Shown here piece after piece: positions 1 through 8,585 of a stretch of 64,000 nucleotides of DNA. A model generated the notes under the pieces. The model was not told the DNA's origin. It ran no database searches and was given only the letters and a program-made list of their open reading frames with translations. Made by a program: the position numbers and the translations under genes. Each line of letters starts with the position of its first letter. Position 1 is the stretch's first letter. This DNA is from Komagataeibacter sp. FNDCF1. GTDB lineage: Bacteria > Pseudomonadota > Alphaproteobacteria > Acetobacterales > Acetobacteraceae. The DNA lies in the NCBI RefSeq assembly GCF_021295335.1, contig NZ_JAIWOT010000001.1:2774501-2838500 (forward strand), in the 5' to 3' direction.

Positions 1-303
1 TGACGCCACGGTCAGCAGCGCCAGCCCGATCTGGCACAGCCGCGCAAACCCGATGCGCGTGCCAAGGGCGGCCATGGGCAGCAGAGAGACCACGCTGGCA
101 AGCTGGTAGGCATTGACAATCCACACCGCCGAGGCGGCCGAGACATGCAGGTCCCCCGCTATGGTGGGCAGCGCCACGTTGGCAATGGCGTAATCAAGCA
201 GCGCCAGCAGCACCGACAGCGCCACGGCCGTCACCGCGCGCACCCGTGCGGCGCCATGCAGGCCTTCGCCTTCGATCAGGACAGGTTTGGGCTGGGGGGG
301 CAT
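1..303 (-). CDS. MFS transporter, DHA2-like, N-terminal part (cut by window edge)
   Basis: Reading leftward from an ATG at 303, 101 codons are visible before the window ends. The stretch LLDYAIANVALPTIAGDL near residue 34 is the antiporter-type motif at the end of the first membrane helix of DHA2/EmrB-like major facilitator transporters, and a second hydrophobic helix (IVNAYQLASVVSLLPMAAL) follows. It probably exports drugs or small metabolites across the inner membrane; the substrate cannot be told. The frame stays open upstream of 303 with a GTG near 348 and no clear Shine-Dalgarno site, so the start is uncertain. Confidence 0.75.
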   Translation of the reverse strand, partial: MPPQPKPVLIEGEGLHGAARVRAVTAVALSVLLALLDYAIANVALPTIAGDLHVSAASAVWIVNAYQLASVVSLLPMAALGTRIGFARLCQIGLALLTVAS

Positions 304-399
304 GGGCAGCGGCTTTTCAGGCGATGGTACAGGATATTCCGGACACACAACGATAGGCAGGGCGCGTCCATGCGGCAACACGGTGGCCCTGCCCGGCGG

Positions 400-1680
400 T
401 CAGTCCAGGGCGTCCAGCGCGCGCTGGCCGATATCGTGGCGATAGACACCATCGGGCCAGTCGATCATGGTCACGGCTTCATATGCGCGCGCCCGGGCGG
501 TGGCCAGCGTGTCGGCCGCCGCGCAGACGGCCAGCACGCGCCCGCCGGCGGCAACAAGATTGCCCGCGCCGTCCAGTTTCGTGCCCGCCTGGAACACCTG
601 CACGCCCGGCACGGTTCCGGCTTGCGCCAGGTTGCCAATGATCCCGCCGGTCACCGGCCTGCCGGGGTAGCCGCGCGCCGCCATCACCACACTTATGGAG
701 GACTGGCTGGAAAAGCGGATGTCGGTATCGGCCAGATCGCCTGCCGCCACGGCGGCCAGGGCCGCCAGCAGGTCGCTTTCCAGCCGGATCAGCAGGGCCT
801 GTGCCTCCGGGTCGCCAAGGCGGACATTGTATTCGATCAGCTGCGGGCCGGAGCGGGTCAGCATGAGTCCCGCAAAGATGATGCCGGTAAAGGGCGTGCC
901 ACGCCGCGTCATTTCACGCAGCATGGGGCGCACCAGCAGGTCAAGGGCGGCTTCCTGCGCCGCGCGGTCAAAGCCGGTGGGCGGCGAGACCGCGCCCATG
1001 CCGCCGGTGTTGGGGCCGGTGTCGCCATCGCCAATGCGCTTGTGGTCCTGTGCCGCGCCGATCAGCACGGCGGTCTCCCCCGCGCAGAAGGCGAAGAGCG
1101 AGACCTCGTCCCCTACCAGGCAGTCCTCTATCACCACGCTGTGGCCTGCCTGTCCCAGCGTGTGGCCTGTCATCATGTCGGTAATGGCCTGCTCGGCCTC
1201 GGCAATGCTCTGGGCCACGACCACGCCCTTGCCTGCGGCAAGCCCGTCGGCCTTGACCACGACCGGCGCGCCGTGGCGGCGTACATAATCCAGTGCCGGG
1301 GCCGCCGTATCGAAGCGCTCCCACCGCGCGGTGGGAATGCCGGCTGCGTCACAGACTTCCTTGGTAAAGGTCTTGCTGCCTTCCAGCGCCGCCGCCGCCT
1401 GCGTGGGGCCTGCGCAGGCAATGCCCGCGGCCGCGCAGGCATCGGCAATGCCCGCCACCAGCGGGGCTTCGGGGCCGGGCACCACCAGGTCGATGCGCTC
1501 ACGCTGCGCCAGCGCGATCAGGCCCGCCACGTCATCCGCCTTGACCGCGCAGTTGGTGCCCAGGGCCGCGGTGCCGGGATTGCCCGGCGTAATGAACAGG
1601 GCATCTAGTAATGGCGACCGTGCAATGGCAGCGGCCATGGCATGTTCACGTCCGCCTGATCCAACCAGCAGCACCCGCAT
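400..1680 (-). CDS. purD: phosphoribosylamine--glycine ligase
   Basis: Makes glycinamide ribonucleotide from phosphoribosylamine, glycine and ATP, the second step of purine synthesis, in the cytosol. The 426-residue length is normal. The N terminus MRVLLVGSGGREHAMAAAI is the family signature. The ATP-grasp core follows, with GADGLAAGKGV-like (here VKADGLAAGKGVVVA), and the C-terminal part carries LIEYNVRLGDPEAQALL. The open frame extends 71 codons further upstream, but that extension overlaps xseA, so I start at the ATG at 1680. It is divergent from xseA with 67 bp between them. purF lies about 5 kb away on the same strand. Confidence 0.97.
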   Translation of the reverse strand: MRVLLVGSGGREHAMAAAIARSPLLDALFITPGNPGTAALGTNCAVKADDVAGLIALAQRERIDLVVPGPEAPLVAGIADACAAAGIACAGPTQAAAALEGSKTFTKEVCDAAGIPTARWERFDTAAPALDYVRRHGAPVVVKADGLAAGKGVVVAQSIAEAEQAITDMMTGHTLGQAGHSVVIEDCLVGDEVSLFAFCAGETAVLIGAAQDHKRIGDGDTGPNTGGMGAVSPPTGFDRAAQEAALDLLVRPMLREMTRRGTPFTGIIFAGLMLTRSGPQLIEYNVRLGDPEAQALLIRLESDLLAALAAVAAGDLADTDIRFSSQSSISVVMAARGYPGRPVTGGIIGNLAQAGTVPGVQVFQAGTKLDGAGNLVAAGGRVLAVCAAADTLATARARAYEAVTMIDWPDGVYRHDIGQRALDALD

Positions 1681-1747
1681 CACTCTGTTTCTCCCGTTTT
1701 TCATATCCGCCCTTTCGGGGTGGCCGTCTCTATCATATCTTGGGCGG

Positions 1748-3208
1748 ATGGATGAACAGTTTCCCGACTCCGGTCGCATCACGCGCGGCAATACGCCCGA
1801 ATTCTCGGTTGCCGAGATTTCGGGCGCGATCCGCCGCACGCTGGAAGGCACGTTCGGCCGCATCCGCGTGCGGGGCGAGATTACGGAATTCAAGCGCTAC
1901 CCGTCCGGGCATCTCTATTTTTCGCTCAAGGATGAGGGGGGCAAGCTGTCCTCTGTCGTGTGGCGCGGCACGGTCTCCCGGCTGGGGCTGAAGCCGGAGA
2001 ACGGGGTGGAGGTCATCGCCACGGGCAAGATCTCGTCCTATGGGGAGCGCTCGTCCTACCAGATGGTGATCGACCGGCTGGAATACGCGGGCGAGGGCGC
2101 CCTGCTGGCCCGGATCGAACGCCTGCGCATCCGTCTGGCGGAGGAGGGCATGTTTGATGCGGCGCGCAAGCGCGCGCTGCCTTTCCTGCCGCGCGTGATC
2201 GGGGTGGTCACATCGGCGCAGGGTGCCGTGCTGCATGATATCCGCACCACCATCGCCCGCCGCTTCCCCCACCCCGTGCTGGTCTGGCCGGTGCCGGTGC
2301 AGGGCGAGGGAGCCGCTGACCGGATCGCGCAGGCCATCGCCGGGTTCGACATGATCGAGGGAGACGGCCCGCTGCCCCGCCCCGATGTGCTGATCGTGGC
2401 GCGCGGCGGCGGGTCGCTGGAAGACCTGATGGCCTTCAACGATGAAGGCGTGCTGCGCGCCGTGGCGGCATGCCGCATTCCGGTCATTTCCGCCGTGGGG
2501 CACGAGACGGATACCACGCTGATCGATTTCGTGTCCGACTGCCGGGCCCCCACGCCGACTGCCGCCGCCGAAATGGCTTTGCCGGTCCGTGCGGAACTGG
2601 AAGCGGGGCTGGCCCAGCGCGATGCGCGGCTGCGTGGCGGGCTCGCGCGCTGCCTGCAACTGGCGCGCGCACGTCTGGACCGTGCGGCGGCAGGACTGCC
2701 AGACCTGCCCGGCGTGATGGAAAACGCGCGCAGACGGCTTGATGATCTGGGCTACCGGCTGGATCTGGCGCTGCCCGCGCGCGTACAGTTCCTGCGTGGC
2801 CGGCTGCAGAATGCGTCCGACCGGCTGCCGGCGCCCCATATGCTTCTTGCGCTGCGCCGGGCGGATCTTGCGCGCGTCGGCACGGCCAGCCAGCAGGCCA
2901 TGGGCGCGCTGCTGCAGCGCAGGGCGGCGGCGCTGGGCCGGCTGCGCGTCCCCCCCGCCGTACTGGTGTCGCAGCTGGGTGCCAGTACCAGCCGTCTGGC
3001 GGGGGCGGGCGGGCGGCTGGACTCGCTCTCCCCACAGGCCGTACTGGAACGGGGCTACGTGCTGGTGACCGACAGCGCGGGCAGGCCGCTGGCGCATGCG
3101 GCCCAGGCCCGTGAGGCGGCGGACGTGGTGCTGACCTTTGCCGATGGCAGGGTCGCGGCCCGCACGCTGGGCGAAGCGCCACCCACGCAGGGGCATCTGG
3201 ATCTGTAA
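1748..3208 (+). CDS. xseA: exodeoxyribonuclease VII large subunit
   Basis: Large, catalytic subunit of the bidirectional single-strand-specific exonuclease VII. The 486 residues show the N-terminal OB fold (FSVAEISGAIRRTLEG, then IRVRGEITEFKRYPSGHLYFSLKDE), the catalytic core with VIGVVTSAQGAVLHDI and IVARGGGSLEDLMAFNDE, the VGHETDTTLIDFVSD segment, and a long helical, coiled-coil C terminus. The start at 1748 is the first ATG that gives the family N terminus; the upstream extension overlaps purD. The small subunit xseB is not adjacent. A lipoprotein gene begins directly at its stop codon. Confidence 0.96.
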   Translation: MDEQFPDSGRITRGNTPEFSVAEISGAIRRTLEGTFGRIRVRGEITEFKRYPSGHLYFSLKDEGGKLSSVVWRGTVSRLGLKPENGVEVIATGKISSYGERSSYQMVIDRLEYAGEGALLARIERLRIRLAEEGMFDAARKRALPFLPRVIGVVTSAQGAVLHDIRTTIARRFPHPVLVWPVPVQGEGAADRIAQAIAGFDMIEGDGPLPRPDVLIVARGGGSLEDLMAFNDEGVLRAVAACRIPVISAVGHETDTTLIDFVSDCRAPTPTAAAEMALPVRAELEAGLAQRDARLRGGLARCLQLARARLDRAAAGLPDLPGVMENARRRLDDLGYRLDLALPARVQFLRGRLQNASDRLPAPHMLLALRRADLARVGTASQQAMGALLQRRAAALGRLRVPPAVLVSQLGASTSRLAGAGGRLDSLSPQAVLERGYVLVTDSAGRPLAHAAQAREAADVVLTFADGRVAARTLGEAPPTQGHLDL

Positions 3209-3228
3209 TGCACGGACAGGCAGGATAC

Positions 3229-3606
3229 ATGAACATACGCACACGACTCTGCGCCACCGGCGTGGCCCTGCTGCTGGCCGGATGCGCGGCCCGGCCCGCG
3301 CCGCATGCGCCGACACCCCGCGCCGCCGCGCAGGCCACGACACCGGGCCGTATCCCGCCACAGGATTTCGCCCCCGGCCTGACGGGGGAGGAAACCGCCC
3401 CCTCGGGCATCGTGCTGACGAATGACCCGTCCGCCCCGCTGGATACCCCCCTGTGCGGCCATGCCGCGCGTGAGGCCAATGCCCTTGGCGCCATGGTCCA
3501 TCCGGACATGACGCCCGCCACCAGCACCTGCGCCGCCAGCGCCTGCTTCGAACCGCAGACCGGCACCTACATCGCCGATGACGGCAGCCGCCGGGTCTGC
3601 CGTTAG
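3229..3606 (+). CDS. small putative lipoprotein
   Basis: A 125-residue protein starting MNIRTRLCATGVALLLAGC, a type II signal peptide with lipobox LAGC (lipidated Cys at residue 19), so probably anchored in the outer or inner membrane facing the periplasm. The mature part is rich in Ala and Pro with four Cys residues in its second half (DTPLCGHA, STCAASACFE, RRVCR). I recognise no domain. An in-frame ATG at 3208 overlaps the xseA stop (TAATG) and could also be used by translational coupling; I chose 3229 because it gives a clean signal peptide. Function unknown. Confidence 0.7.
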   Translation: MNIRTRLCATGVALLLAGCAARPAPHAPTPRAAAQATTPGRIPPQDFAPGLTGEETAPSGIVLTNDPSAPLDTPLCGHAAREANALGAMVHPDMTPATSTCAASACFEPQTGTYIADDGSRRVCR

Positions 3607-3703
3607 CCCCTGTTCCCCTGCATGGGTCATATACCTGACACGGGCAGGCGGAAGCCATATTCCGATTGACTTGCCGCGCGGCGATGGTGGACCCTCTGAC
3701 CCC

Positions 3704-4165
3704 ATGAACCTTCCCCCCCCATCCGGCACGGCAGGTGATCCGCAGGCGACGGTGCACATGTTCCCCCTCAAGCGCATGCTGTCCCTGCGCGAGGCGGCGG
3801 AGCACCTGGGCATTACCCTGCTGCGGCTGCGTTCCCTGCGCCTTGTGGGGGCGGGGCCCCATGCCGCCATGCGCAACAAGGGCGGGGTGATGTTCCGCAT
3901 CGAGGATCTGGATGAGTATGTGGACAGCCTTTACCGCCGCGCCAGCATCTCGCACACCGAGCAGGCGCGCCACCGCAACGAATGGCGCGGCCGTATTGCC
4001 GCCGTGCCGGAAGACGCGCGCACGGGCCTGACCGATTCCTTCATGCAGATCGTGACGCGTGACGAACTGCTGGAAAAAGGGGCCAGCCGGGGGTTCCGCC
4101 TGCTGTTCCTGGGGGGGCTGTGTCTCATTTTCCTTTCCCACACGCCGCTTATCTGGCGGTTGTAG
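3704..4165 (+). CDS. membrane-anchored HTH (excisionase-like) protein
   Basis: A 153-residue protein. Residues about 25-75 (LSLREAAEHLGIT, ending in RIEDLDEYVDSLYRRA) look like an HTH_17/excisionase-type winged DNA-binding domain. After a polar linker, the last 25 residues (RGFRLLFLGGLCLIFLSHTP) form one hydrophobic helix. This suggests a DNA- or nucleic-acid-binding domain tethered to the inner membrane from the C terminus, which is inference. The ATG at 3704 follows a poly-C stretch and lacks a strong Shine-Dalgarno site. The neighbours give no functional clue. Confidence 0.65.
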   Translation: MNLPPPSGTAGDPQATVHMFPLKRMLSLREAAEHLGITLLRLRSLRLVGAGPHAAMRNKGGVMFRIEDLDEYVDSLYRRASISHTEQARHRNEWRGRIAAVPEDARTGLTDSFMQIVTRDELLEKGASRGFRLLFLGGLCLIFLSHTPLIWRL

Positions 4166-4270
4166 GGCGGGCAGGGGCGCATTTCGTGGCAAATGCGCTT
4201 TTTTTGCCTGTGCGGGTATGTTCTTTCGCCATACGATCCGCTACGCAGAAACCACGATAGCGGAACAATA

Positions 4271-5020
4271 ATGGATCGTATAATGACAGGTATGCGCAGC
4301 AGCATTATGGCCCGTACAGGTAAGGTGGGCCTGCGGGGCGCACTTTGCGGGCTGGCACTTGCCCTCAGTCCGGCCCTTGCCATGGCGCAGGATGCCGGTG
4401 GCGGACAGCCTCAGCAGAACCCCATCCTGCCCATGCCGCCCGTGCCGGAATTCAAGCCGCTGCCCGCGGGCACGCACCCGGCCGCACCTGTTATCGGCAT
4501 TTTCAACACGCAGCAGATCATGGCGCAGTCCACTGCCGTGCAGAAGCTGCAGACCGAGCTGGGTACCCGCCGCGAAGCACTGGTGAAGGACGTGCGGGCG
4601 GAGGATGGCCAGCTGCAGGCACTGCGCCAGTCCATCATCAAGGCAGGCAAGGCCCCCACGCCGGAGCAGCAGCAGGACCTGCAGAAGCGCGTGATGGCCG
4701 ACCGTACGAAATTCGGCAACCGTAACCGCATCCTGGAAGAAGACGCGCAGGTCGCGCTGAACCAGGTCCAGCGTGAAATGCAGCAGATCGTCAGCGCCAT
4801 TGCCGCCGCACGCGGCATGACGCTGGTGCTGCAGGCCGGTACCGCCGCCCTGCATGACAACAGCCTTGATATCAGCGACCAGGTGGTCACCTACCTGAAC
4901 CAGGCGCTGCCCAGCGTGTACCTGCCCGGTCCGACGGAAGACCCCGAGGACATTGCCAAGAGCGGCAAATACCCCGTCATGCCGTTCCAGCCTGCCGATA
5001 ACGGCGGCGGCGGCGAGTAA
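4271..5020 (+). CDS. OmpH/Skp-family periplasmic chaperone-like protein
   Basis: A 249-residue protein with a signal peptide ending ALALSPALAMA, a Pro-rich segment, then the OmpH/Skp fold from about residue 70: IGIFNTQQIMAQSTAVQKLQTEL begins it, a long charged coiled coil follows (about 85-160), and it ends with a helix ahead of GMTLVLQAG. Skp-type proteins hold unfolded outer-membrane proteins in the periplasm. The usual neighbours bamA and lpxD are absent here, so this may be a second or specialised copy. Several in-frame ATGs (4271, 4283, 4292, 4307) could start it; I chose 4271, which has GGAA upstream. Confidence 0.82.
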   Translation: MDRIMTGMRSSIMARTGKVGLRGALCGLALALSPALAMAQDAGGGQPQQNPILPMPPVPEFKPLPAGTHPAAPVIGIFNTQQIMAQSTAVQKLQTELGTRREALVKDVRAEDGQLQALRQSIIKAGKAPTPEQQQDLQKRVMADRTKFGNRNRILEEDAQVALNQVQREMQQIVSAIAAARGMTLVLQAGTAALHDNSLDISDQVVTYLNQALPSVYLPGPTEDPEDIAKSGKYPVMPFQPADNGGGGE

Positions 5021-5030
5021 AACGTCATGC

Positions 5031-5065
5031 CATGCCGGCCCCGCCCTTTCCGGTGGGCCGGCATG
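5031..5065. terminator. hairpin between convergent genes
   Basis: Perfect 11-bp stem, CATGCCGGCCC at 5031-5041 pairing with 5055-5065, with a 13-nt loop. It sits between the ends of the OmpH-like gene (+) and ybaK (-), so it may end transcription from both sides. There is no T-run, so it is not a classic intrinsic terminator. Confidence 0.5.
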
Positions 5066-5072
5066 AATCCGC

Positions 5073-5546
5073 TCAGGCCAGCAGGTCCGCCGTAAGTGCG
5101 CCGGTAGCGGCCACGGCATCAGATGCGGACAGACGCACCAGATAGCCCCGTTTCCCCCCGTTTATGATGACATAGGGCTGGACCATGGCTTCCTGCGCCA
5201 GGGCAGTGCGTACGCGCTTGCGCTGGCCAAAGGGACTGATCCCGCCCACACGGAAGCCCGTGGTGCGTTCCGCATCGGGTGGTGGCATCATCTCGGCTGA
5301 CTTGCCGCCAAAGGCAGCCGCCACCTTTTTCATGCTGATCGTTGCCGCCACCGGCACCACCACGCAGGCAGGCCTGCGGTCCACCAGCACCATCAGCGTC
5401 TTGAACACGCGATCAGGGTTTTCCCCGATGGAGGCCGCGGCATGGTTGCCTGTCTGCCCGGCGGCGGGATCATACGCATATTCAATGACGCTGAAGGCGA
5501 TTGCGGCCTTTTCCAGCGCTGCGGTGGCGGGTGTTGCCCTGCTCAT
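5073..5546 (-). CDS. ybaK: Cys-tRNA(Pro)/Cys-tRNA(Cys) deacylase (YbaK/EbsC family)
   Basis: A 157-residue trans-editing enzyme that clears mischarged Cys-tRNA(Pro). Family features are the N-terminal ATAALEKAAIAFSVIEYAYDP, the KTLMVLVDRRPACVVVPVAATIS segment, and VGGISPFGQRKRVRT, which matches the conserved VGGISPxG region. I chose the ATG at 5546 because GGGAG lies just upstream and the codon overlaps the stop of the preceding SDR gene (ATGA), which implies translational coupling. It is the last gene of the cvpA-purF-SDR-ybaK series. Confidence 0.92.
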   Translation of the reverse strand: MSRATPATAALEKAAIAFSVIEYAYDPAAGQTGNHAAASIGENPDRVFKTLMVLVDRRPACVVVPVAATISMKKVAAAFGGKSAEMMPPPDAERTTGFRVGGISPFGQRKRVRTALAQEAMVQPYVIINGGKRGYLVRLSASDAVAATGALTADLLA

Positions 5547-6298
5547 GTCCCGGCTCCCTGCATGGGTGTGGTATCGGCATCCCCGCATGTTTCCTGTGGC
5601 CGGGGGCCAGGCAGGCACAGCCGCACGATCCGGGGGGCAATGGCCTCGGGCGTGGGCAGGCTGTCCATGTCCAGCGCGGGCATGGCCAGCCTGCGCAGGC
5701 GGGTGGCCACCATGCCGGGTTCAAACAGGTTGATGCGCAGCGGACTGTGTGCGGGCAGTTCGCGCACCCATGTGCGCACAATGGCGTCCTGCGCCGCGCG
5801 GGTGGCGGCAACCAGCCCCCAGAAGGGTTCCGGCGCGGTGGCATGGCGGTCGGTCAGGAAGACCGCCCGCCCTTCGGGTGCGCGTTCCAGCAGGGGGGCG
5901 AGTGTGCGGATCAGGCGCCATGTCGTGGTAGGACCGGCATGCAGCGCCCGTTCCCAGTCCTGCGGCTGCAGGTGGGTCAGGGGGGACAGCACGCCCAGTT
6001 TACCCGCGCAGTGCACCATGCAGTCCAGCCGGCCTTCCCGTGCGGCAATGGAGGGACCCAGCGTATCGAGTGCCGCCCCATCGTTCAGGTCCAGCGGCAG
6101 CAGGATGGCACTACTGCCGGTATGCTGGCGGATCAGGTCATCGGTCTGTTCCAGCCCGCCCTGCGTGCGGGCGGTGACAATGCAGCGCGCGCCTGCCTGT
6201 GCCAGCGCCACGGCCACCGCGCGGCCGATGCCACGGCTGGCGCCGGTGACAAGGGCCACGCGCCCCGCAAGTGGCGCGCCCGCGGGCCGGGCGGTCAT
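5543..6298 (-). CDS. SDR-family protein with altered catalytic residues
   Basis: A 251-residue short-chain dehydrogenase/reductase fold. The NAD(P)-binding motif TGASRGIG is intact at residues 18-25 and a CAGKLG-type NAG-like segment follows near 97. The catalytic Tyr-x3-Lys of the family should fall in GLVAATRAAQ, where the aligned residues are Val163 and Arg167, and the usual Ser region reads TDRHATA. It resembles YciK-type SDRs in overall layout. It may bind a dinucleotide without catalysing a classic SDR reaction; that is inference. Start and stop both overlap neighbours by ATGA junctions (purF upstream, ybaK downstream). Confidence 0.82.
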   Translation of the reverse strand: MTARPAGAPLAGRVALVTGASRGIGRAVAVALAQAGARCIVTARTQGGLEQTDDLIRQHTGSSAILLPLDLNDGAALDTLGPSIAAREGRLDCMVHCAGKLGVLSPLTHLQPQDWERALHAGPTTTWRLIRTLAPLLERAPEGRAVFLTDRHATAPEPFWGLVAATRAAQDAIVRTWVRELPAHSPLRINLFEPGMVATRLRRLAMPALDMDSLPTPEAIAPRIVRLCLPGPRPQETCGDADTTPMQGAGT

Positions 6299-7809
6299 GC
6301 CGGTTCGGGGTGGTGTTCGGCCTCGTAGTCAACCAGTTCGATCGGGTAGTCGCCGGTAAAGCAGGCGTCACAGTAGCGGTTGCACGCGTCCTTGCGGTCC
6401 TTGTAGCCCAGCGCGCGGTACAGCCCGTCGAATGAGATGAAGGCCAGGCTGTCGACGCCGATCAGCTTGGCCATTTCTTCCAGATTGTGCTGGGCGGCAA
6501 GCAGCTGGCTGCGCTCGGGTGTATCAATACCGTAGAAGCATGAATGCGTGGTGGGCGGGGAGGAGATGCGCATATGCACCTCCTTCGCACCGGCGGCGCG
6601 CACCATGTCCACGATCTTGCGCGATGTGGTGCCGCGCACGATGGAATCATCCACCAGTACCACGCGCTTGCCATCCAGCACGGGCCGGTTGGTGGAATGC
6701 TTCATCTTGACGCCCAGATTGCGGATCTGGTCGGTCGGTTCGATGAAGGTGCGGCCCACATAGTGGTTGCGGATGATGCCCAGTTCAAACGGGATGCCGC
6801 TTTCGGCGGCGAAGCCCATGGCGGATGGCACGCCCGAATCGGGCACGGGCACGATCACGTCGGCTTCCACCGCACTTTCGCGCGCCAGTTCCACGCCAAT
6901 CTGCTTGCGGGTGTCATACACCGCCTTGCCGTCCATCACGGAATCGGGGCGGGCGAAGTAGATGTATTCGAATACGCAGAAGCGTGACTGCTTGCTGTCG
7001 AACGGCTTGAGCGAGCGGATGCCATCATCGTTGATGATCACGATCTCACCCGGTTCGACATCACGCACGAACTCCGCGCCCACGATGTCAAGCGCGCAGG
7101 TCTCGCTGGCCAGGACCCAGGACCCTTCGGTGCCGTCTTCCTCACGGATACGGCCGAGGATGAGCGGGCGCACGCCCAGCGGGTCCCGCACGCCGATCAG
7201 CGCTTCCCGCGACAGGACGATCAGCGAATAGGCGCCCAGCACCTGCTTGAGCGCGTCGATCAGCCGGTCCACCACGTTGGAATAGAGCGAGATGGCGATC
7301 AGGTGGATGAACACCTCGCTATCGGTGGTGGACTGGAAGATGCAGCCGCGCCGCACCAGCGCCTTGCGCAGCGTCTCGGCATTGGTCAGGTTGCCGTTAT
7401 GGGCCACGGCCAGCCCACCGAATTCGAAATCGGCAAAAAGTGGCTGCACGTTGCGGATCAGCGTCGCACCCGTGGTGGCGTAGCGGTTATGGCCCACGGC
7501 GCAGTGGCCGGGCAGGGTGGCCATGACGCGGGAATCCCCGAAGACGTCGCCTACCAGTCCCAGCCCCTTGTGGGTATGGAAGCGCTGACCATCGTAGGAC
7601 ACGATGCCAGATGCCTCCTGCCCGCGATGCTGGAGCGCATGCAGGCCGAGTGCCGTCAGGGCGGATGCGTCCTTGATGTTCCAGACGCCGAATACCCCGC
7701 ATTCCTCATGCGGCTTGTCATCATCATGCCGCCACTGGGCGGCGATATCATCACGCTCGTGCTGGGTTGTGGGCGTACCGGAAACAGCATGGAAGGCGGT
7801 GCGGGACAT
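6295..7809 (-). CDS. purF: amidophosphoribosyltransferase
   Basis: Commits PRPP to purine synthesis by transferring the glutamine amide to give phosphoribosylamine. The 504 residues include a propeptide of about 36 residues ahead of the catalytic Cys37 (HEECGVFGVW), the class II glutaminase domain (HNGNLTN), and the phosphoribosyltransferase domain with PRPP loop VVLVDDSIVRGTTS. The C terminus has CDACFTGDYP. The start at 7809 has AGGAA upstream; the frame extends 40 codons further but that overlaps cvpA. cvpA lies 52 bp upstream, the classic cvpA-purF pair. Confidence 0.98.
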   Translation of the reverse strand: MSRTAFHAVSGTPTTQHERDDIAAQWRHDDDKPHEECGVFGVWNIKDASALTALGLHALQHRGQEASGIVSYDGQRFHTHKGLGLVGDVFGDSRVMATLPGHCAVGHNRYATTGATLIRNVQPLFADFEFGGLAVAHNGNLTNAETLRKALVRRGCIFQSTTDSEVFIHLIAISLYSNVVDRLIDALKQVLGAYSLIVLSREALIGVRDPLGVRPLILGRIREEDGTEGSWVLASETCALDIVGAEFVRDVEPGEIVIINDDGIRSLKPFDSKQSRFCVFEYIYFARPDSVMDGKAVYDTRKQIGVELARESAVEADVIVPVPDSGVPSAMGFAAESGIPFELGIIRNHYVGRTFIEPTDQIRNLGVKMKHSTNRPVLDGKRVVLVDDSIVRGTTSRKIVDMVRAAGAKEVHMRISSPPTTHSCFYGIDTPERSQLLAAQHNLEEMAKLIGVDSLAFISFDGLYRALGYKDRKDACNRYCDACFTGDYPIELVDYEAEHHPEPA

Positions 7810-7861
7810 GGTCAGCGATCTTTCCTTGACGGACGGAGGGCGGCAGCTACCGGCAAAAGGC

Positions 7862-8386
7862 TCAGATGGGCGCGTCATGCCGCGTCCCGGCGGGTTGCGC
7901 AAGATGCGCGGGAAAGTTATCCGGCCCATAGGCGTTCAGATACGTCACACTGTTGCCGATAAGGGGCATGACCCGGCTTGATTGCATGACATCGGGCCAT
8001 TCGGCCGCGGGTACGAGGGCCGTAACGCCCGCGTAGAGGATGACAAGGCAGACATAGCCACGCACCAGCCCGAACACCAGGCCCAGCATACGGTCTATCC
8101 CGGACAGGATCGAACCCTGCACCGCTCGCCCCGAAAGATGGGCAGTCGTGGTGAAAATGACAAGAAGGGCCAGGAAAAGGACGGCAAAGGAAACGAGTGC
8201 CGCCAGCGTATGGTTGCTGATCCATTGCGTGGCGTACGGCATGAGCGCGCCATACCAGGCCACCGCCAGTATGATGGCCATGACCCACGCGGCAAGCCCC
8301 AGTACTTCGCGTGAGAACCCGCGCAGCATGCCCACCAGTGCCGACAGGGCGACAATGGCCATGGCTGCTATGTCAATCCAGTTCAT
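7862..8386 (-). CDS. cvpA: CvpA-family membrane protein
   Basis: A 174-residue inner-membrane protein starting MNWIDIAAMAIVALSALVGM, which fits the CvpA family (needed for colicin V production in E. coli and present upstream of purF). Four hydrophobic helices are visible, around residues 5-25, 30-50, 62-85 and 100-125, with the conserved LRGFSREVLGLAAWV between the first two. It is probably co-transcribed with purF. The molecular role of CvpA remains unclear. Confidence 0.92.
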   Translation of the reverse strand: MNWIDIAAMAIVALSALVGMLRGFSREVLGLAAWVMAIILAVAWYGALMPYATQWISNHTLAALVSFAVLFLALLVIFTTTAHLSGRAVQGSILSGIDRMLGLVFGLVRGYVCLVILYAGVTALVPAAEWPDVMQSSRVMPLIGNSVTYLNAYGPDNFPAHLAQPAGTRHDAPI

Positions 8387-8523
8387 GCGTGCCAGACCGT
8401 GGGGTGCCGACAGGCATGTAACAGGCATGGACCCGGTCCATCGATTGCGACATTCCCTGCTGTTCCGCCTGCGGCCAGCTTATGCCACCGGCGCGGCGCA
8501 GCGCATAGGCCAAAAAACGGCTC

Positions 8524-8539
8524 GCCACCATTTGGTGGC
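8524..8539. other. small hairpin upstream of cvpA
   Basis: GCCACC at 8524-8529 pairs with GGTGGC at 8534-8539 across a 4-nt loop. It lies in the 199-bp gap between the HisE-like gene and cvpA on the minus strand, where I see no gene. It could be a weak terminator or a leader structure. Confidence 0.3.
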
Positions 8540-8585
8540 CATCCGCCTTGCCGCCACCCGCGCGGGGCACGGGCCGGGCAGCCTG

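Noticed and set aside
145-1608. A 487-codon plus-strand frame across purD
   Set aside because: It is antisense to purD, whose protein is unmistakable, and has a random His/Arg/Gly-rich composition.
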